A stretch of 33,076 nt of DNA, taken from positions 1-33,076 of the forward strand of contig JAEUMK010000040.1 of NCBI GenBank assembly GCA_016792565.1, given 5' to 3'. Origin of the DNA: Alphaproteobacteria bacterium (GTDB taxonomy: Bacteria; Pseudomonadota; Alphaproteobacteria; Micropepsales; Micropepsaceae). Position 1 is the first letter of the stretch, and every line of letters begins with the position of its first letter. Below are positions 11,639-18,970 of the stretch, piece by piece. Below the pieces are notes generated by a model that searched no databases, was not told the origin of the DNA, and saw only the letters and a program-made list of their open reading frames with translations. Position numbers and translations under genes: made by a program.

Positions 11639-12244
11639 TCAGGCCGGCGCCGCGAAGAGGCGCGCCAGCATGACGTCGAGCGCGGCCAGCGCCCGCCGCC
11701 GCGCCGCCGCCGGGTCGACGGCATCGGCCAGCCAGATCGCCGCTTCCGTCATCGCCCCGCTCAGCAGCGCGGTCAGAGCCTCGGCGTCGCAGGCGACGGC
11801 GCCCGGGCGCGCGAGCGCCGTGGCGACCCCTGCGCGCAGCAGCGGCCGCGAGTAGCGGTTCTCGGCCGCATGCCACTGGGCGGCCCCCAGCACCGAGGGT
11901 CCATCGGCCAGATAGATCCGGCGGCGCGTCGGGTCGCAGCAGGCATCGACATAGGCCGCGGCGCCGCGGCAGAGCGCGGCAATGGGGTCGGCTTCGCCCT
12001 CGGCGGCGTCGGCGATCGCAGCAGCGATCTCGCGCGCCACCTCGTCCAGCACGGCGGCGAAGAGCGCGCTCTTGTCGGCGAAGTGGAAATAGAGCGCGCC
12101 GCGGGTCACCGCCGCGCCGGCGACGATCTCTTCAGTGCCGGTCGCGGCATAACCGGCTGCGCCGAACAGGACGCGCGCCGTCGCGATCAGACGGGCGCGG
12201 GTTTCGGCGCTCTTGCGTGCCTTGAGGCTTTGCCGGTCTTGCAT
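11639..12244 (-). CDS. TetR-family transcriptional repressor
   Basis: A 201-residue one-component regulator. Residues about 10-60 form the TetR DNA-binding domain: ETRARLIATARVLFGAAGY, then a helix-turn-helix in which VTRGALYFHFADKSALF is the highly typical recognition region. The C-terminal all-helical part is the ligand/dimer domain, and its inducer is unknown. ATG 12244 is chosen because the tetR domain begins directly after it. A longer in-frame start at 12337 would overlap the divergent gene's start and the operators. The first of two palindromic operators covers the start codon, suggesting autoregulation. The likely target is the divergent VOC-family gene. Confidence 0.9.
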   Translation of the reverse strand: MQDRQSLKARKSAETRARLIATARVLFGAAGYAATGTEEIVAGAAVTRGALYFHFADKSALFAAVLDEVAREIAAAIADAAEGEADPIAALCRGAAAYVDACCDPTRRRIYLADGPSVLGAAQWHAAENRYSRPLLRAGVATALARPGAVACDAEALTALLSGAMTEAAIWLADAVDPAAARRRALAALDVMLARLFAAPA

Positions 12245-12287
12245 ACATGCAGCCTGTATGTTATTAGAGATACAGACAGACTGTATC
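12239..12287. promoter_or_regulatory. Two 17-bp palindromic operators inside a divergent promoter
   Basis: Two copies of ATACAnnCAGnCTGTAT occur at 12243-12259 and 12270-12286, 27 bp apart. The second is a perfect inverted repeat, extending to GATACAG/CTGTATC (12269-12275 and 12281-12287). A plausible rightward promoter, TTGCAT (12239-12244) and TATTAG (12262-12267) with a 17-bp spacer, places copy one between the -35 and -10 and copy two over the transcription start. This is the expected geometry for TetR repression of the VOC gene. The first copy also overlaps the repressor's own start codon. Confidence 0.7.
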
Positions 12288-12335
12288 TTTGTGGACGAGG
12301 GGCTGTCGAGTGCCCCTTCTTGGAAAGGACCGGCC

Positions 12336-12767
12336 ATGACGCTGCTCGATGCCTATCCCCTGGTGACCACCCCTGATCTTGCTGCGGTCCGCGGGTTCTG
12401 GACGGCTCACTTCGAGGCTGCCGTGGTCTTCGACTCAAGCTGGTTCCTGATGCTCGGCGTGCCCGGCGCCGGCGGGCGAGGCCATACGCTCGCCTACATG
12501 ACCCCCGATCACCCGTCCCGGCCGCCGGGGCCCGAAGCCTTCGACGGGAAAGGCCTTATCCTGACCCTGCAGGTGGAGAGCGCCGCCGCCACGCACGATA
12601 GGCTGGCGGCAAGCGGGGCCGACATCGTCTATGCGCTCGCCCGCGAGCCCTGGGGGCAGGTCCGGTTCATGCTGCGCGATCCCGCCGGCCTGCTGATCGA
12701 CGTCGTTGAACAGGTCGAACCGGCGGCCGGCTTCTGGGAACGCTTCGAAGTCCGCGCCGGTTTGTGA
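12336..12767 (+). CDS. VOC-superfamily (glyoxalase/bleomycin-resistance-like) protein
   Basis: A 143-residue protein of the vicinal-oxygen-chelate fold, made of two beta-alpha-beta-beta-beta modules. The first starts at YPLVTTPDLAAVRGFWTAHF, and the second around LILTLQVESAAATHDRLAASG. The last strand segment, VRFMLRDPAGLLIDVVEQV, matches the common FxxDPxGxxxexxe ending. Members include glyoxalase I, dioxygenases and antibiotic-binding proteins, and the sequence does not fix which. ATG 12336 has AAAGGA about six bases upstream. Divergence from a TetR regulator with twin operators suggests inducible detoxification or resistance to a small molecule. That is inference. Confidence 0.85.
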   Translation: MTLLDAYPLVTTPDLAAVRGFWTAHFEAAVVFDSSWFLMLGVPGAGGRGHTLAYMTPDHPSRPPGPEAFDGKGLILTLQVESAAATHDRLAASGADIVYALAREPWGQVRFMLRDPAGLLIDVVEQVEPAAGFWERFEVRAGL

Positions 12768-12791
12768 GGACCGGCGACGCTCGTCACAGTG

Positions 12792-12826
12792 TTGATGATT
12801 GATTTTTGATGATTGGAAGGTAGAAT
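12792..12826 (+). promoter_or_regulatory. AT-rich promoter with perfect 10-bp direct repeat
   Basis: TTGATGATTG occurs twice, at 12792-12801 and 12806-12815, a 14-bp period. TTGATT (12799-12804) and TAGAAT (12821-12826), separated by 16 bp, form a credible sigma-70 promoter overlapping the repeats. The stretch is far richer in A/T than the surrounding genome. It drives the membrane-protein/RHH gene pair, and the repeats may be the binding site of that RHH protein. Confidence 0.5.
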
Positions 12827-12860
12827 TTTTCTCCATCAGGATGCTGAGGGAGAGGATTTC

Positions 12861-13226
12861 GTGCCCAAATACAATGTCGGTGTCGGCGATGCCTTCCCCG
12901 CCGACGTTACGGATAGCCGGGCCGATCGCGACGGCTGGACCTCGTGCCGGCCGGACGAGGCGGCCGAGGCCGGCGAGGCCGAACTGGCGCGGCGCTATCG
13001 CAAGCGCCGCCGGACCTCGGAAAATCTGCTGCGCGCCGTGGTCATCCTGCTGGGAATCTGGGCGGCGTTGCACTTCTTCGCCCATGGCGGCCCGAGCGGT
13101 CTGCTGCTGGCCGCGGCGATCGTCCTGTCCGTCTGGGTCGCCCACACCCTTTTCGGCGGCTCCGAGCGGCGCGCCGAGCGGCGCGCCTGGCGGGCCGAAT
13201 GCCGGCGCCGCCGGAGCGAGGGCTAG
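12861..13226 (+). CDS. Small two-helix membrane protein of unknown function
   Basis: A 121-residue protein if translation starts at GTG 12861, which is preceded by the strong ribosome site AGGGAGAGG five to six bases upstream. An in-frame ATG at 12813 lies upstream of the predicted -10 and is therefore unlikely. Residues about 1-40 are acidic and soluble. A basic stretch (RRYRKRRR) leads into two hydrophobic helices, LRAVVILLGIWAALHFFA and LLLAAAIVLSVWVAHTLF. The tail is very Arg-rich. The charge pattern predicts cytoplasmic N- and C-termini with a short external loop. No family is recognised. The RHH gene follows after three bases. Confidence 0.7.
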   Translation: MPKYNVGVGDAFPADVTDSRADRDGWTSCRPDEAAEAGEAELARRYRKRRRTSENLLRAVVILLGIWAALHFFAHGGPSGLLLAAAIVLSVWVAHTLFGGSERRAERRAWRAECRRRRSEG

Positions 13227-13229
13227 GCC

Positions 13230-13499
13230 ATGCATGGACACCGCTACCAGAATTCACGCCGCCGCTTCGCCGAGGGCGAGGAAGGCCGCGCCACCACCCG
13301 CGTCCAGCTGGAGATGCCGCCCCAGGCGATGGAGCGTCTGCAGCGCCTGAAGGAACGTACCGAGGCGGCCTCCTATGCCGAGGTCATCCGCAACGCCCTG
13401 CGCCTCTACGAGGCGATGGTCGGCGAGGCCGAGAAGGGCCACGAATTCGCGATCAAATCCCCAGACGGCATCATCGCGCCCTACCGGATCTTCGTGTAG
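13230..13499 (+). CDS. Ribbon-helix-helix (CopG/Arc-like) DNA-binding protein
   Basis: An 89-residue protein whose centre (residues about 22-64) has the ribbon-helix-helix pattern: strand TTRVQLEMP, helix QAMERLQRLKERTE, a turn with SYAEV, and a second helix IRNALRLYEAMV. Such proteins dimerise and bind direct or inverted repeats, often repressing their own operon, and include many antitoxins. The N-terminus is basic and flexible. It starts three bases after the membrane-protein stop, clearly the same transcript. Its last 29 bases overlap, in antisense, the end of the convergent cyclopropane synthase gene. The target is unknown, and the direct repeats at 12792-12815 are candidates. Confidence 0.8.
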   Translation: MHGHRYQNSRRRFAEGEEGRATTRVQLEMPPQAMERLQRLKERTEAASYAEVIRNALRLYEAMVGEAEKGHEFAIKSPDGIIAPYRIFV

Positions 13500-14703
13500 G
13501 GCGCGGCGCTTGCGCCGCTTCGGCGGCTGCGATGTAGTCGCGGGTCACCGGCACCGCATCGACCCGGCGGCTGAGCTGAAGCTGGAAGACCATCAGGTCG
13601 CCATAGCGGAAGCCCGCCTCGCTGGCCGCCAGGTAGAAATCCCACATCCGCACGAAGCGCTCGTCGTAGAGGCGGCAGGCTTCGCCGGCCCGCGCCAGGA
13701 AGCGGGCGCGCCAGTGGCGACAGGTCTCGGCATAGTGGAGGCGCAGGATCTCGACGTCGGTGACCCACAATCCGGCGCGCTCCACCGCCGCCAGCGTCTC
13801 CGACAGCGCCGGCACATAGCCGCCGGGGAAGATGTATTTGCGCATCCAGGGATTGGTCGTACCCGGCGGGTCGTGGCGGCCGATCGAGTGGACCAGCGCC
13901 ACGCCGTCGTCGGCGAGGCGCGCCCGGACGGCCGCGAAGAAGCGGTCGAAATTCGGCGCCCCGACATGCTCGAACATGCCGACCGACACGATCCGGTCGA
14001 AACGCGCGGCGACGTCCCGGTAGTCCTTCAGCTCGAAGACGACCTGATCGGCGAGGCCGCGGGCCGTGGCGCTGCGCCGGGCGACGCCGAGTTGCTCGGC
14101 CGACAGCGTGACGCCGGTGACGCTGACGCCCGCATCGGCGGCGAGCGCCAGGGCGAGCGAGCCCCAGCCCGAGCCGATGTCGAGCACGCTCTGTCCCGGC
14201 CGCAGCAGGAGCTTGGCCGCGATGTGGCGCGCCTTGGCCGCCTGAGCCTCCTCGAGCGTCATGCCCGGATGCGCGAAATAGGCGCACGAATAATACATCT
14301 CGCGGTCGAGGAAGAGGCGATAGAGCCATTCCGAAAGGTCGTAGTGGTGCGCCACGTTGGCCCGGGACCGCCGCCGGTCGTTCGCCTGCTGCCAGCGCCG
14401 GCGGAGCGGCAGGACGAGGCGCGCCAGACGCCCCGGCTGCGGCGGCGCCGCCTCGCGATTGCGCTCGTAGAGCGCGAAGAAGTCGGCGAGATCGCCCGCC
14501 TCGAAGACGATGCCGCCGTCGACATAGGCCTCGCCGAAGCGCAGTTCGGGGTTGAGCGCGATGCGCAGCAGCGTCGCCCAGTCGCGCACGCCGATGACGA
14601 TCTCGGGACCCTCGCCGTCCCCGATCCTGTGCGCGCGCCGTCCCGGTCCCAGAACCGTGAGGTGACCGTGGCGGAAGCGCTTCGTGAAGGCTTCCCACAG
14701 CAT
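13471..14703 (-). CDS. Cyclopropane-fatty-acyl-phospholipid synthase family methyltransferase
   Basis: A 410-residue SAM-dependent methyltransferase that most likely adds a methylene across the double bond of membrane phospholipid acyl chains. The SAM-binding motif VLDIGSGWGSLALALA sits in the middle, preceded by the family region NVAHHYDLSEWLYRLFLD and YYSCAYF. The later segments ISVGMFEHVG-like (here IVSVGMFEHVG) and KYIFPGGYVPAL are diagnostic of the CFA synthase/mycolic acid cyclopropane synthase family. The N-terminal domain (GVRDWATLLRIALNPELRFG) is the non-catalytic part found in full-length Cfa. Length is normal. The 3' end overlaps the RHH gene by 29 bp in a convergent arrangement. 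The precise lipid substrate is inferred from family membership. Confidence 0.9.
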   Translation of the reverse strand: MLWEAFTKRFRHGHLTVLGPGRRAHRIGDGEGPEIVIGVRDWATLLRIALNPELRFGEAYVDGGIVFEAGDLADFFALYERNREAAPPQPGRLARLVLPLRRRWQQANDRRRSRANVAHHYDLSEWLYRLFLDREMYYSCAYFAHPGMTLEEAQAAKARHIAAKLLLRPGQSVLDIGSGWGSLALALAADAGVSVTGVTLSAEQLGVARRSATARGLADQVVFELKDYRDVAARFDRIVSVGMFEHVGAPNFDRFFAAVRARLADDGVALVHSIGRHDPPGTTNPWMRKYIFPGGYVPALSETLAAVERAGLWVTDVEILRLHYAETCRHWRARFLARAGEACRLYDERFVRMWDFYLAASEAGFRYGDLMVFQLQLSRRVDAVPVTRDYIAAAEAAQAPRPTRRSGRAR

Positions 14704-14777
14704 GATGCCGTCAGGCTAGCAGAGCGCCCCAAGGGGCACGACTCCCCACGGCGTGTACGCGACCCCGCCCGCAGGTT

Positions 14778-14798
14778 GACGCGGCGAGAGGCCGCGTC
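14778..14798 (+). promoter_or_regulatory. Inverted repeat immediately upstream of MerR gene
   Basis: GACGCGGC (14778-14785) and GCCGCGTC (14791-14798) form a perfect 8-bp inverted repeat around GAGAG, ending 12 bp before the MerR start. A TTGACG hexamer (14776-14781) overlaps its left arm. It may be the MerR autoregulatory operator or an RNA hairpin near the ribosome-binding region. I see no matching -10. Confidence 0.4.
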
Positions 14799-14810
14799 CA
14801 TCAAGCGCCG

Positions 14811-15515
14811 ATGAAGATGCGCGATCTGGAGCGGGCGTCCGGCGTGGGCCGGGAGACGATCCGCTATTACATCCGCGAGGGCCTGCTGCCTGAGCCCGAG
14901 CGCCAGGCGCGCAACGTGGCGACCTACGGCGCCGCCCATGTCGAGCGGCTGAAGACGATCAAGCGGCTGCAGGAGGAACGCTTCCTGCCGCTCGAAGTCA
15001 TCAAGCGCCTGCTCGCCGGCGACCCAGACGCGCTGCCCGCCGGCTATGGCGGCTTTCCCGAGCTCGGCGCCCTGCTCGCCGGCCGTCTCGGCGTCGAGGC
15101 GAGCGCCGCGCTGACGCCGCTGGAGACCTTCACGAAGGGCGACGGCGTCATCGCCGCCGATGCCGCCACGCTCGACCGGCTCGGCGTCATCCGCATCCGG
15201 CGCACGCGCAAGGGTCCGGCGCTCGACCGCCTCGATGCGCGCATCCTCGCGCTCTGGCGCGATCTGCGCCGCGCCGGCTTCGGACCGGACGCCTTTCCCG
15301 CCGCCCAGATGCGGATTTATGCCGACGCGATGGAGGCCCTCGTGCCGACCGAGGTCGCCAATTTCTACGCCGGCTTCGAGGGCCGCGTGGAACAGGCCGA
15401 CGCCGCAGCGCTCGCCCAGGCGGGCGTCGAGCTCGTCAACGGCCTGCTGGCGGCGCTGCGTATCCGCGCGGTGCTGGCCGAGGTCGCCAAGCGGGCGCCG
15501 CCGGCCGCCGGCTAG
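14811..15515 (+). CDS. MerR-family transcriptional regulator
   Basis: A 234-residue regulator. The first 70 residues are a MerR winged helix-turn-helix: MRDLERASGVGRETIRYYIR then EGLLPEPERQARN and the RLKTIKRLQEERFLPLEVIK helix. The long C-terminal effector part (about residues 75-234) is mostly helical and lacks the cysteine clusters of metal-sensing MerR proteins, so a metal role is unlikely. ATG 14811 is used; ATG 14817 two codons later is equally possible. An inverted repeat lies just upstream. It is divergent from the cyclopropane synthase with about 107 bp between them, so regulation of that gene is possible but unproven. Confidence 0.85.
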   Translation: MKMRDLERASGVGRETIRYYIREGLLPEPERQARNVATYGAAHVERLKTIKRLQEERFLPLEVIKRLLAGDPDALPAGYGGFPELGALLAGRLGVEASAALTPLETFTKGDGVIAADAATLDRLGVIRIRRTRKGPALDRLDARILALWRDLRRAGFGPDAFPAAQMRIYADAMEALVPTEVANFYAGFEGRVEQADAAALAQAGVELVNGLLAALRIRAVLAEVAKRAPPAAG

Positions 15516-15651
15516 CTCCTTCGCCGGCCGGGTTGCCTGCGTCCCTAACGCTTCTTTAAACCCGCAGCTTCCACCCTGCCTCACAATCACGGCGCAACGA
15601 TTCTAAGGCCGCACGACGCTGTCCGGTCAACTGCGCCCCGCCCCGGTGCCC

Positions 15652-16335
15652 ATGCGCGAGTTGTTCCATCAAATTCTCTCTCCCGCCTGCCGCGTCGTCC
15701 GCCTGGCGCTGGCGGAGAAGCGGCTCGACGCCGCCGCGACGCCCGAGCGCTTCTGGGATCGCCGCGAGGGCTTCCTGGCGATCAACCCCGCCGGCACCGT
15801 ACCCGCCCTGCTCGACGGCGACGTGCCGGTCAGCGGCGCCTATGCGATCCCGGAATATCTGGAGGAAACCTATCGCGAGCCGGCGCTCTGGCCGCAGGCG
15901 CCGGACGAGCGGCGCGAGGCCCGCCGCCTCTACGACTGGTTCCTCGCGGTCTTCCAGGCCGAAGTGACCGAGCCGCTGCTGCTGCAGAAGGTCAATCCGC
16001 GCTATTGCGGCGCGCGCAGCGCCCCGCGTCCCGGCGGCCCCGACATCAACGCGATCCGCGGCGGGATGGAGGCGATCCGCCGCCATCTCGACCTCATCGG
16101 CCATCTGTCCGACACGCGCCGCTGGCTGGCCGGCGAGACGCTTTCCTATGCCGACCTCGCGGCGGCGGCGCAGCTCTCGTGCCTGGACTATTGCGGCGAC
16201 GTGCCGTGGAGCGCCAACGAGCAGGCGAAGACCTGGTACATGCGCATCAAGTCGCGCCCCTCCTTCCGTCCGCTGCTTGCCGAAACCGTGCCGGGCGTGC
16301 CTCCTGCGCGGCACTATGCGGTCCTCGACTTCTGA
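15652..16335 (+). CDS. Glutathione S-transferase family protein
   Basis: A 227-residue GST-fold protein. The N-terminal thioredoxin-like domain begins with the active-site region [19 protein letters not shown]. It contains the glutathione-binding stretch [12 protein letters not shown] with the cis-proline, followed by [13 protein letters not shown]. The C-terminal helical domain has the usual [19 protein letters not shown] segment that caps the fold. The substrate cannot be told. ATG 15652 was preferred to GTG 15646. The last 20 bases overlap the start of queG. In many rhizobial genomes a GST of this type precedes queG, which supports the reading. Confidence 0.9.
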   Translation: MRELFHQILSPACRVVRLALAEKRLDAAATPERFWDRREGFLAINPAGTVPALLDGDVPVSGAYAIPEYLEETYREPALWPQAPDERREARRLYDWFLAVFQAEVTEPLLLQKVNPRYCGARSAPRPGGPDINAIRGGMEAIRRHLDLIGHLSDTRRWLAGETLSYADLAAAAQLSCLDYCGDVPWSANEQAKTWYMRIKSRPSFRPLLAETVPGVPPARHYAVLDF

Positions 16336-17440
16336 GACGAAACTGAAAGCCGCCATCGCCGCGAAGGCGGCGGCGCTCGGCTTCGATGCATGCCGGGTGA
16401 CGGCGGCGCATCTGGATGCGCGCGCCCGCGACGGACTCGCCGCCTATATCGCGGCCGGCCACCACGGCACCATGAGCTGGCTGGCGGAAACCTTCGCGCG
16501 TCGCGCCAGCCCCGAGGCGATGTGGGCCGGGGCGAGGAGCGCCGTGGTCGTCGCCATGAACTACGGCCCCGAAGGCGATCCGCTGGCGGTCACGCGGCTG
16601 AACGACAAAGGCGCGATCAGCGTCTATGCGCGCGGGCGCGACTATCACGACGTCATCAAGGGCAAGCTGAAGGAACTGGCTTCCGAAATCGCGAAGCGCG
16701 CCGGTGGCGAGGTGAAGGTGTTCGTCGACACCGCTCCGCTGATGGAGAAGCCGCTCGCCATGGCGGCGGGGATCGGCTGGCAGGGCAAGCACACCAATCT
16801 GGTCAGCCGCGACTTCGGCTCGTGGCTCTTCCTCGGCACTGTGCTGACCAGCGCGGTCCTGACGCCGGACGCGGCGGCCGAGGACAGTTGCGGAACATGC
16901 CGGGCTTGCCTGGACGCCTGCCCGACCGGGGCGTTTCCTGCGCCGTATACGCTGGATGCGCGGCGCTGCATCTCCTACCTGACCATCGAGCACAAGGATC
17001 ACATCGCGGACGATCTGCGCGCAGGAATCGGCAACCGCATCTATGGTTGCGACGACTGCCTGGCGGTCTGTCCCTGGAACAAGTTCGCGGTCGCCGGCCG
17101 CGAGGCCAAGCTGAAGGCGCGCGACGACCTGAATGCTCCCGCCCTCGCCGAGCTGGCGGTGCTGGACGATGCGGCGTTCCGAACGAGATTCTCCGGCTCG
17201 CCGGTCAAGCGCATCGGCCGCGACCGCTTCGTGCGCAATGTGCTCATCGCCATCGGCAACAGCGCCGAGGCGGCGCTGTTGCCGGCCGCCGAGGCGCTGC
17301 TGGACGATTCCAGTGCGCTGGTCCGCGCGATGGCGGTCTGGGCCTGCCGCCGCCTGATGGACGAGGCCGCCTTTGCGGCGCTGGCGGCGGAGAGGCGGGC
17401 GCGCGAAGGCGATCCCGCCGTCCTGGCGGAATGGGGCTAG
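16316..17440 (+). CDS. queG: Epoxyqueuosine reductase
   Basis: A 374-residue cobalamin-dependent iron-sulfur enzyme performing the final step of queuosine tRNA modification, reduction of epoxyqueuosine to queuosine in the wobble position of GUN-anticodon tRNAs. The N-terminal substrate/cobalamin domain contains the typical [16 protein letters not shown] and [10 protein letters not shown] segments. Two ferredoxin-type cysteine sets, [12 protein letters not shown] and [12 protein letters not shown], bind two [4Fe-4S] clusters. A C-terminal HEAT-like repeat region follows. The only reasonable start, ATG 16316, lies inside the GST gene, giving a 20-bp overlap in another frame. The stop TAG shares the CTAG with the stop of convergent cysK. 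Confidence 0.95.
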   Translation: MRSSTSETKLKAAIAAKAAALGFDACRVTAAHLDARARDGLAAYIAAGHHGTMSWLAETFARRASPEAMWAGARSAVVVAMNYGPEGDPLAVTRLNDKGAISVYARGRDYHDVIKGKLKELASEIAKRAGGEVKVFVDTAPLMEKPLAMAAGIGWQGKHTNLVSRDFGSWLFLGTVLTSAVLTPDAAAEDSCGTCRACLDACPTGAFPAPYTLDARRCISYLTIEHKDHIADDLRAGIGNRIYGCDDCLAVCPWNKFAVAGREAKLKARDDLNAPALAELAVLDDAAFRTRFSGSPVKRIGRDRFVRNVLIAIGNSAEAALLPAAEALLDDSSALVRAMAVWACRRLMDEAAFAALAAERRAREGDPAVLAEWG

Positions 17441-18417
17441 AGCCCTTCGAACAGCGCCGTCGAGAGATAGCGTTCGGCGAAGCTCGGGATGATCGCGACG
17501 ATCGTCTTGCCGGCGTTCTCCGGCCGCGCCGCGAGCTGCAGCGCCGCATAGGTCGCCGCGCCCGACGAGATGCCGACCGGGATGCCCTCGGTGCGCGCCA
17601 GCTTGCGGGCGTACTGGAAGGCGATGTCGTTGGTGACGGTGAGGATCTCGTCGATGAGGCCGGTGTCGAGGATCTTCGGCACGAAGCCCGCGCCGATGCC
17701 CTGGATCTTGTGCGGCCCGGCCGGCTTGCCCGACAAAACGGCCGAGTCCTCGGGCTCGACCGCGACCATCCTGAGGCCAGGCTTCTTCGCCTTCAGAACG
17801 CTGCCGACGCCGGTGATGGTGCCGCCGGTGCCGACGCCCGAGACGACGATGTCGACCGCGCCCTTGGTGTCGTTCCAGATCTCCTCGGCCGTGGTGCGGC
17901 GGTGGATGGCGGGGTTCGCGGGGTTCTCGAACTGCTGCGGGATGACGGCCTCGGGGATTTCGGCGACCAGTTCCTGCGCCCTGGCGATCGCTCCGCGCAT
18001 GCCCTTCGCGCCCTCGGTCAGCTCCAGCTCGGCGCCCAGCAGCGCCAGCATCTTGCGCCGCTCGACCGACATCGTCTCGGGCATCACCAGGATCAGGCGA
18101 TAGCCCTTGGCCGCCGCCACGAAGGCGAGCGCGATGCCGGTATTGCCCGAGGTCGGCTCGACGAGCACCGACTTGCCCGGCGTGATGACGCCGCGCGCTT
18201 CGAGATCCTCGATCATCGCGACGCCGATGCGGTCCTTGACGCTGGCGATGGGATTGAAGAACTCCAGCTTCAGCAGAACGTCCGCCGTGGCGCCCGCCTC
18301 CGCCGACAGGCGCTTGATGCGCACCAGGGGGGTGTCGCCGATGGTCTGCGTGATGGAGTCGTAGATGCGGCCGCGCCCGGGCAGACGGCCCTCGGCGGGG
18401 GTGGCGGCGTCGCTCAT
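17437..18417 (-). CDS. cysK: Cysteine synthase A (O-acetylserine sulfhydrylase)
   Basis: A 326-residue pyridoxal-phosphate enzyme making cysteine from O-acetylserine and sulfide. PLP is held by Lys61 in NPIASVKDR. The substrate loop [11 protein letters not shown] and the phosphate-binding GTGGTITG are intact, and the C-terminal region [19 protein letters not shown] is typical. Length matches the family plus a short N-terminal extension. ATG 18417 is favoured over an upstream in-frame ATG (18471) by AAGGAG six to seven bases before it. It lies 112 bp downstream of dut on the same strand. That gap holds three helically phased repeats (18480-18512), suggesting separate regulation. Confidence 0.95.
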   Translation of the reverse strand: MSDAATPAEGRLPGRGRIYDSITQTIGDTPLVRIKRLSAEAGATADVLLKLEFFNPIASVKDRIGVAMIEDLEARGVITPGKSVLVEPTSGNTGIALAFVAAAKGYRLILVMPETMSVERRKMLALLGAELELTEGAKGMRGAIARAQELVAEIPEAVIPQQFENPANPAIHRRTTAEEIWNDTKGAVDIVVSGVGTGGTITGVGSVLKAKKPGLRMVAVEPEDSAVLSGKPAGPHKIQGIGAGFVPKILDTGLIDEILTVTNDIAFQYARKLARTEGIPVGISSGAATYAALQLAARPENAGKTIVAIIPSFAERYLSTALFEGL

Positions 18418-18479
18418 GTGTGTCTCCTTCGCTCTCGTCCCTATTTGGCCCGGACGGGCCGCCGCGATCATGGGCGCGC

Positions 18480-18512
18480 GACTTACGCCAGACTTCAGCC
18501 TGACTTACCCCT
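18480..18512. repeat. Three 11-bp phased direct repeats upstream of cysK
   Basis: GACTTACGCCA, GACTTCAGCCT and GACTTACCCCT lie head to tail at 18480-18490, 18491-18501 and 18502-18512. GACTT and two following C positions are invariant. The 11-bp period matches about one DNA turn, so all three face the same side of the helix. They sit 63-95 bp upstream of the cysK start codon and look like a regulator-binding array. The regulator is unknown. Confidence 0.55.
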
Positions 18513-18529
18513 CGACTGCAACGCTGCGA

Positions 18530-18970
18530 TTACCGCCCGGTCGAGCCGAAGCCCCCCGCGCCGCGCGCCGTGTCGTCGAGGCTGTCGACGTCGACCGGCC
18601 CGGCCTGGACGACCGGCGCGATCAGCAGCTGGGCGATTCTGAGGCCGCGCGTCACCGTGAACGGCTCGGACCCCAGATTGACCAGGATGACCCCGACCTC
18701 GCCGCGATAGTCGCAATCGATCGTCCCCGGCGCGTTCAGGACGGTGACCCCGTGCTTGGCGGCGAGGCCGGAGCGCGGCCGCACCTGGCCTTCGTGGCCG
18801 GGCGGCACGGCGATCTGCAATCCGGTCGGCACGATCGCCCGCGCCCCGGGCTGGAGAACGAGGTCGGAAGCGACCGCCGCCATCAGGTCCATGCCGGCGG
18901 CGCCCGCCGTCTCGTAGCGCGGCAGCGGCAGATCGGCGCCATGCGGCAGGCGTCTGACGGGAAGCTTCAT
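18530..18970 (-). CDS. dut: Deoxyuridine 5'-triphosphate nucleotidohydrolase
   Basis: A 146-residue trimeric dUTPase that hydrolyses dUTP to dUMP and pyrophosphate, keeping uracil out of DNA and supplying dTMP synthesis. The conserved motifs appear in order: AAGMDL (motif 1), [11 protein letters not shown] (motif 2), [20 protein letters not shown] (motif 3), RIAQLLIAP (motif 4), and the C-terminal [10 protein letters not shown] (motif 5) that closes over the substrate. Length is typical. ATG 18970 overlaps the coaBC stop as ATGA, implying coupled translation at the end of the ubiE operon. Confidence 0.97.
   Translation of the reverse strand: MKLPVRRLPHGADLPLPRYETAGAAGMDLMAAVASDLVLQPGARAIVPTGLQIAVPPGHEGQVRPRSGLAAKHGVTVLNAPGTIDCDYRGEVGVILVNLGSEPFTVTRGLRIAQLLIAPVVQAGPVDVDSLDDTARGAGGFGSTGR

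Noticed and set aside
12245-12337. Longer TetR protein starting at 12337
   Set aside because: It would place both operators and the divergent promoter inside coding sequence and adds a non-conserved leader. ATG 12244 is a better fit.
14726-14745. Short palindrome GCCCCAAGGGGC in the cfa/MerR gap
   Set aside because: A 5-bp stem with a 2-base loop is easily expected by chance in GC-rich DNA and cannot fold well as RNA.
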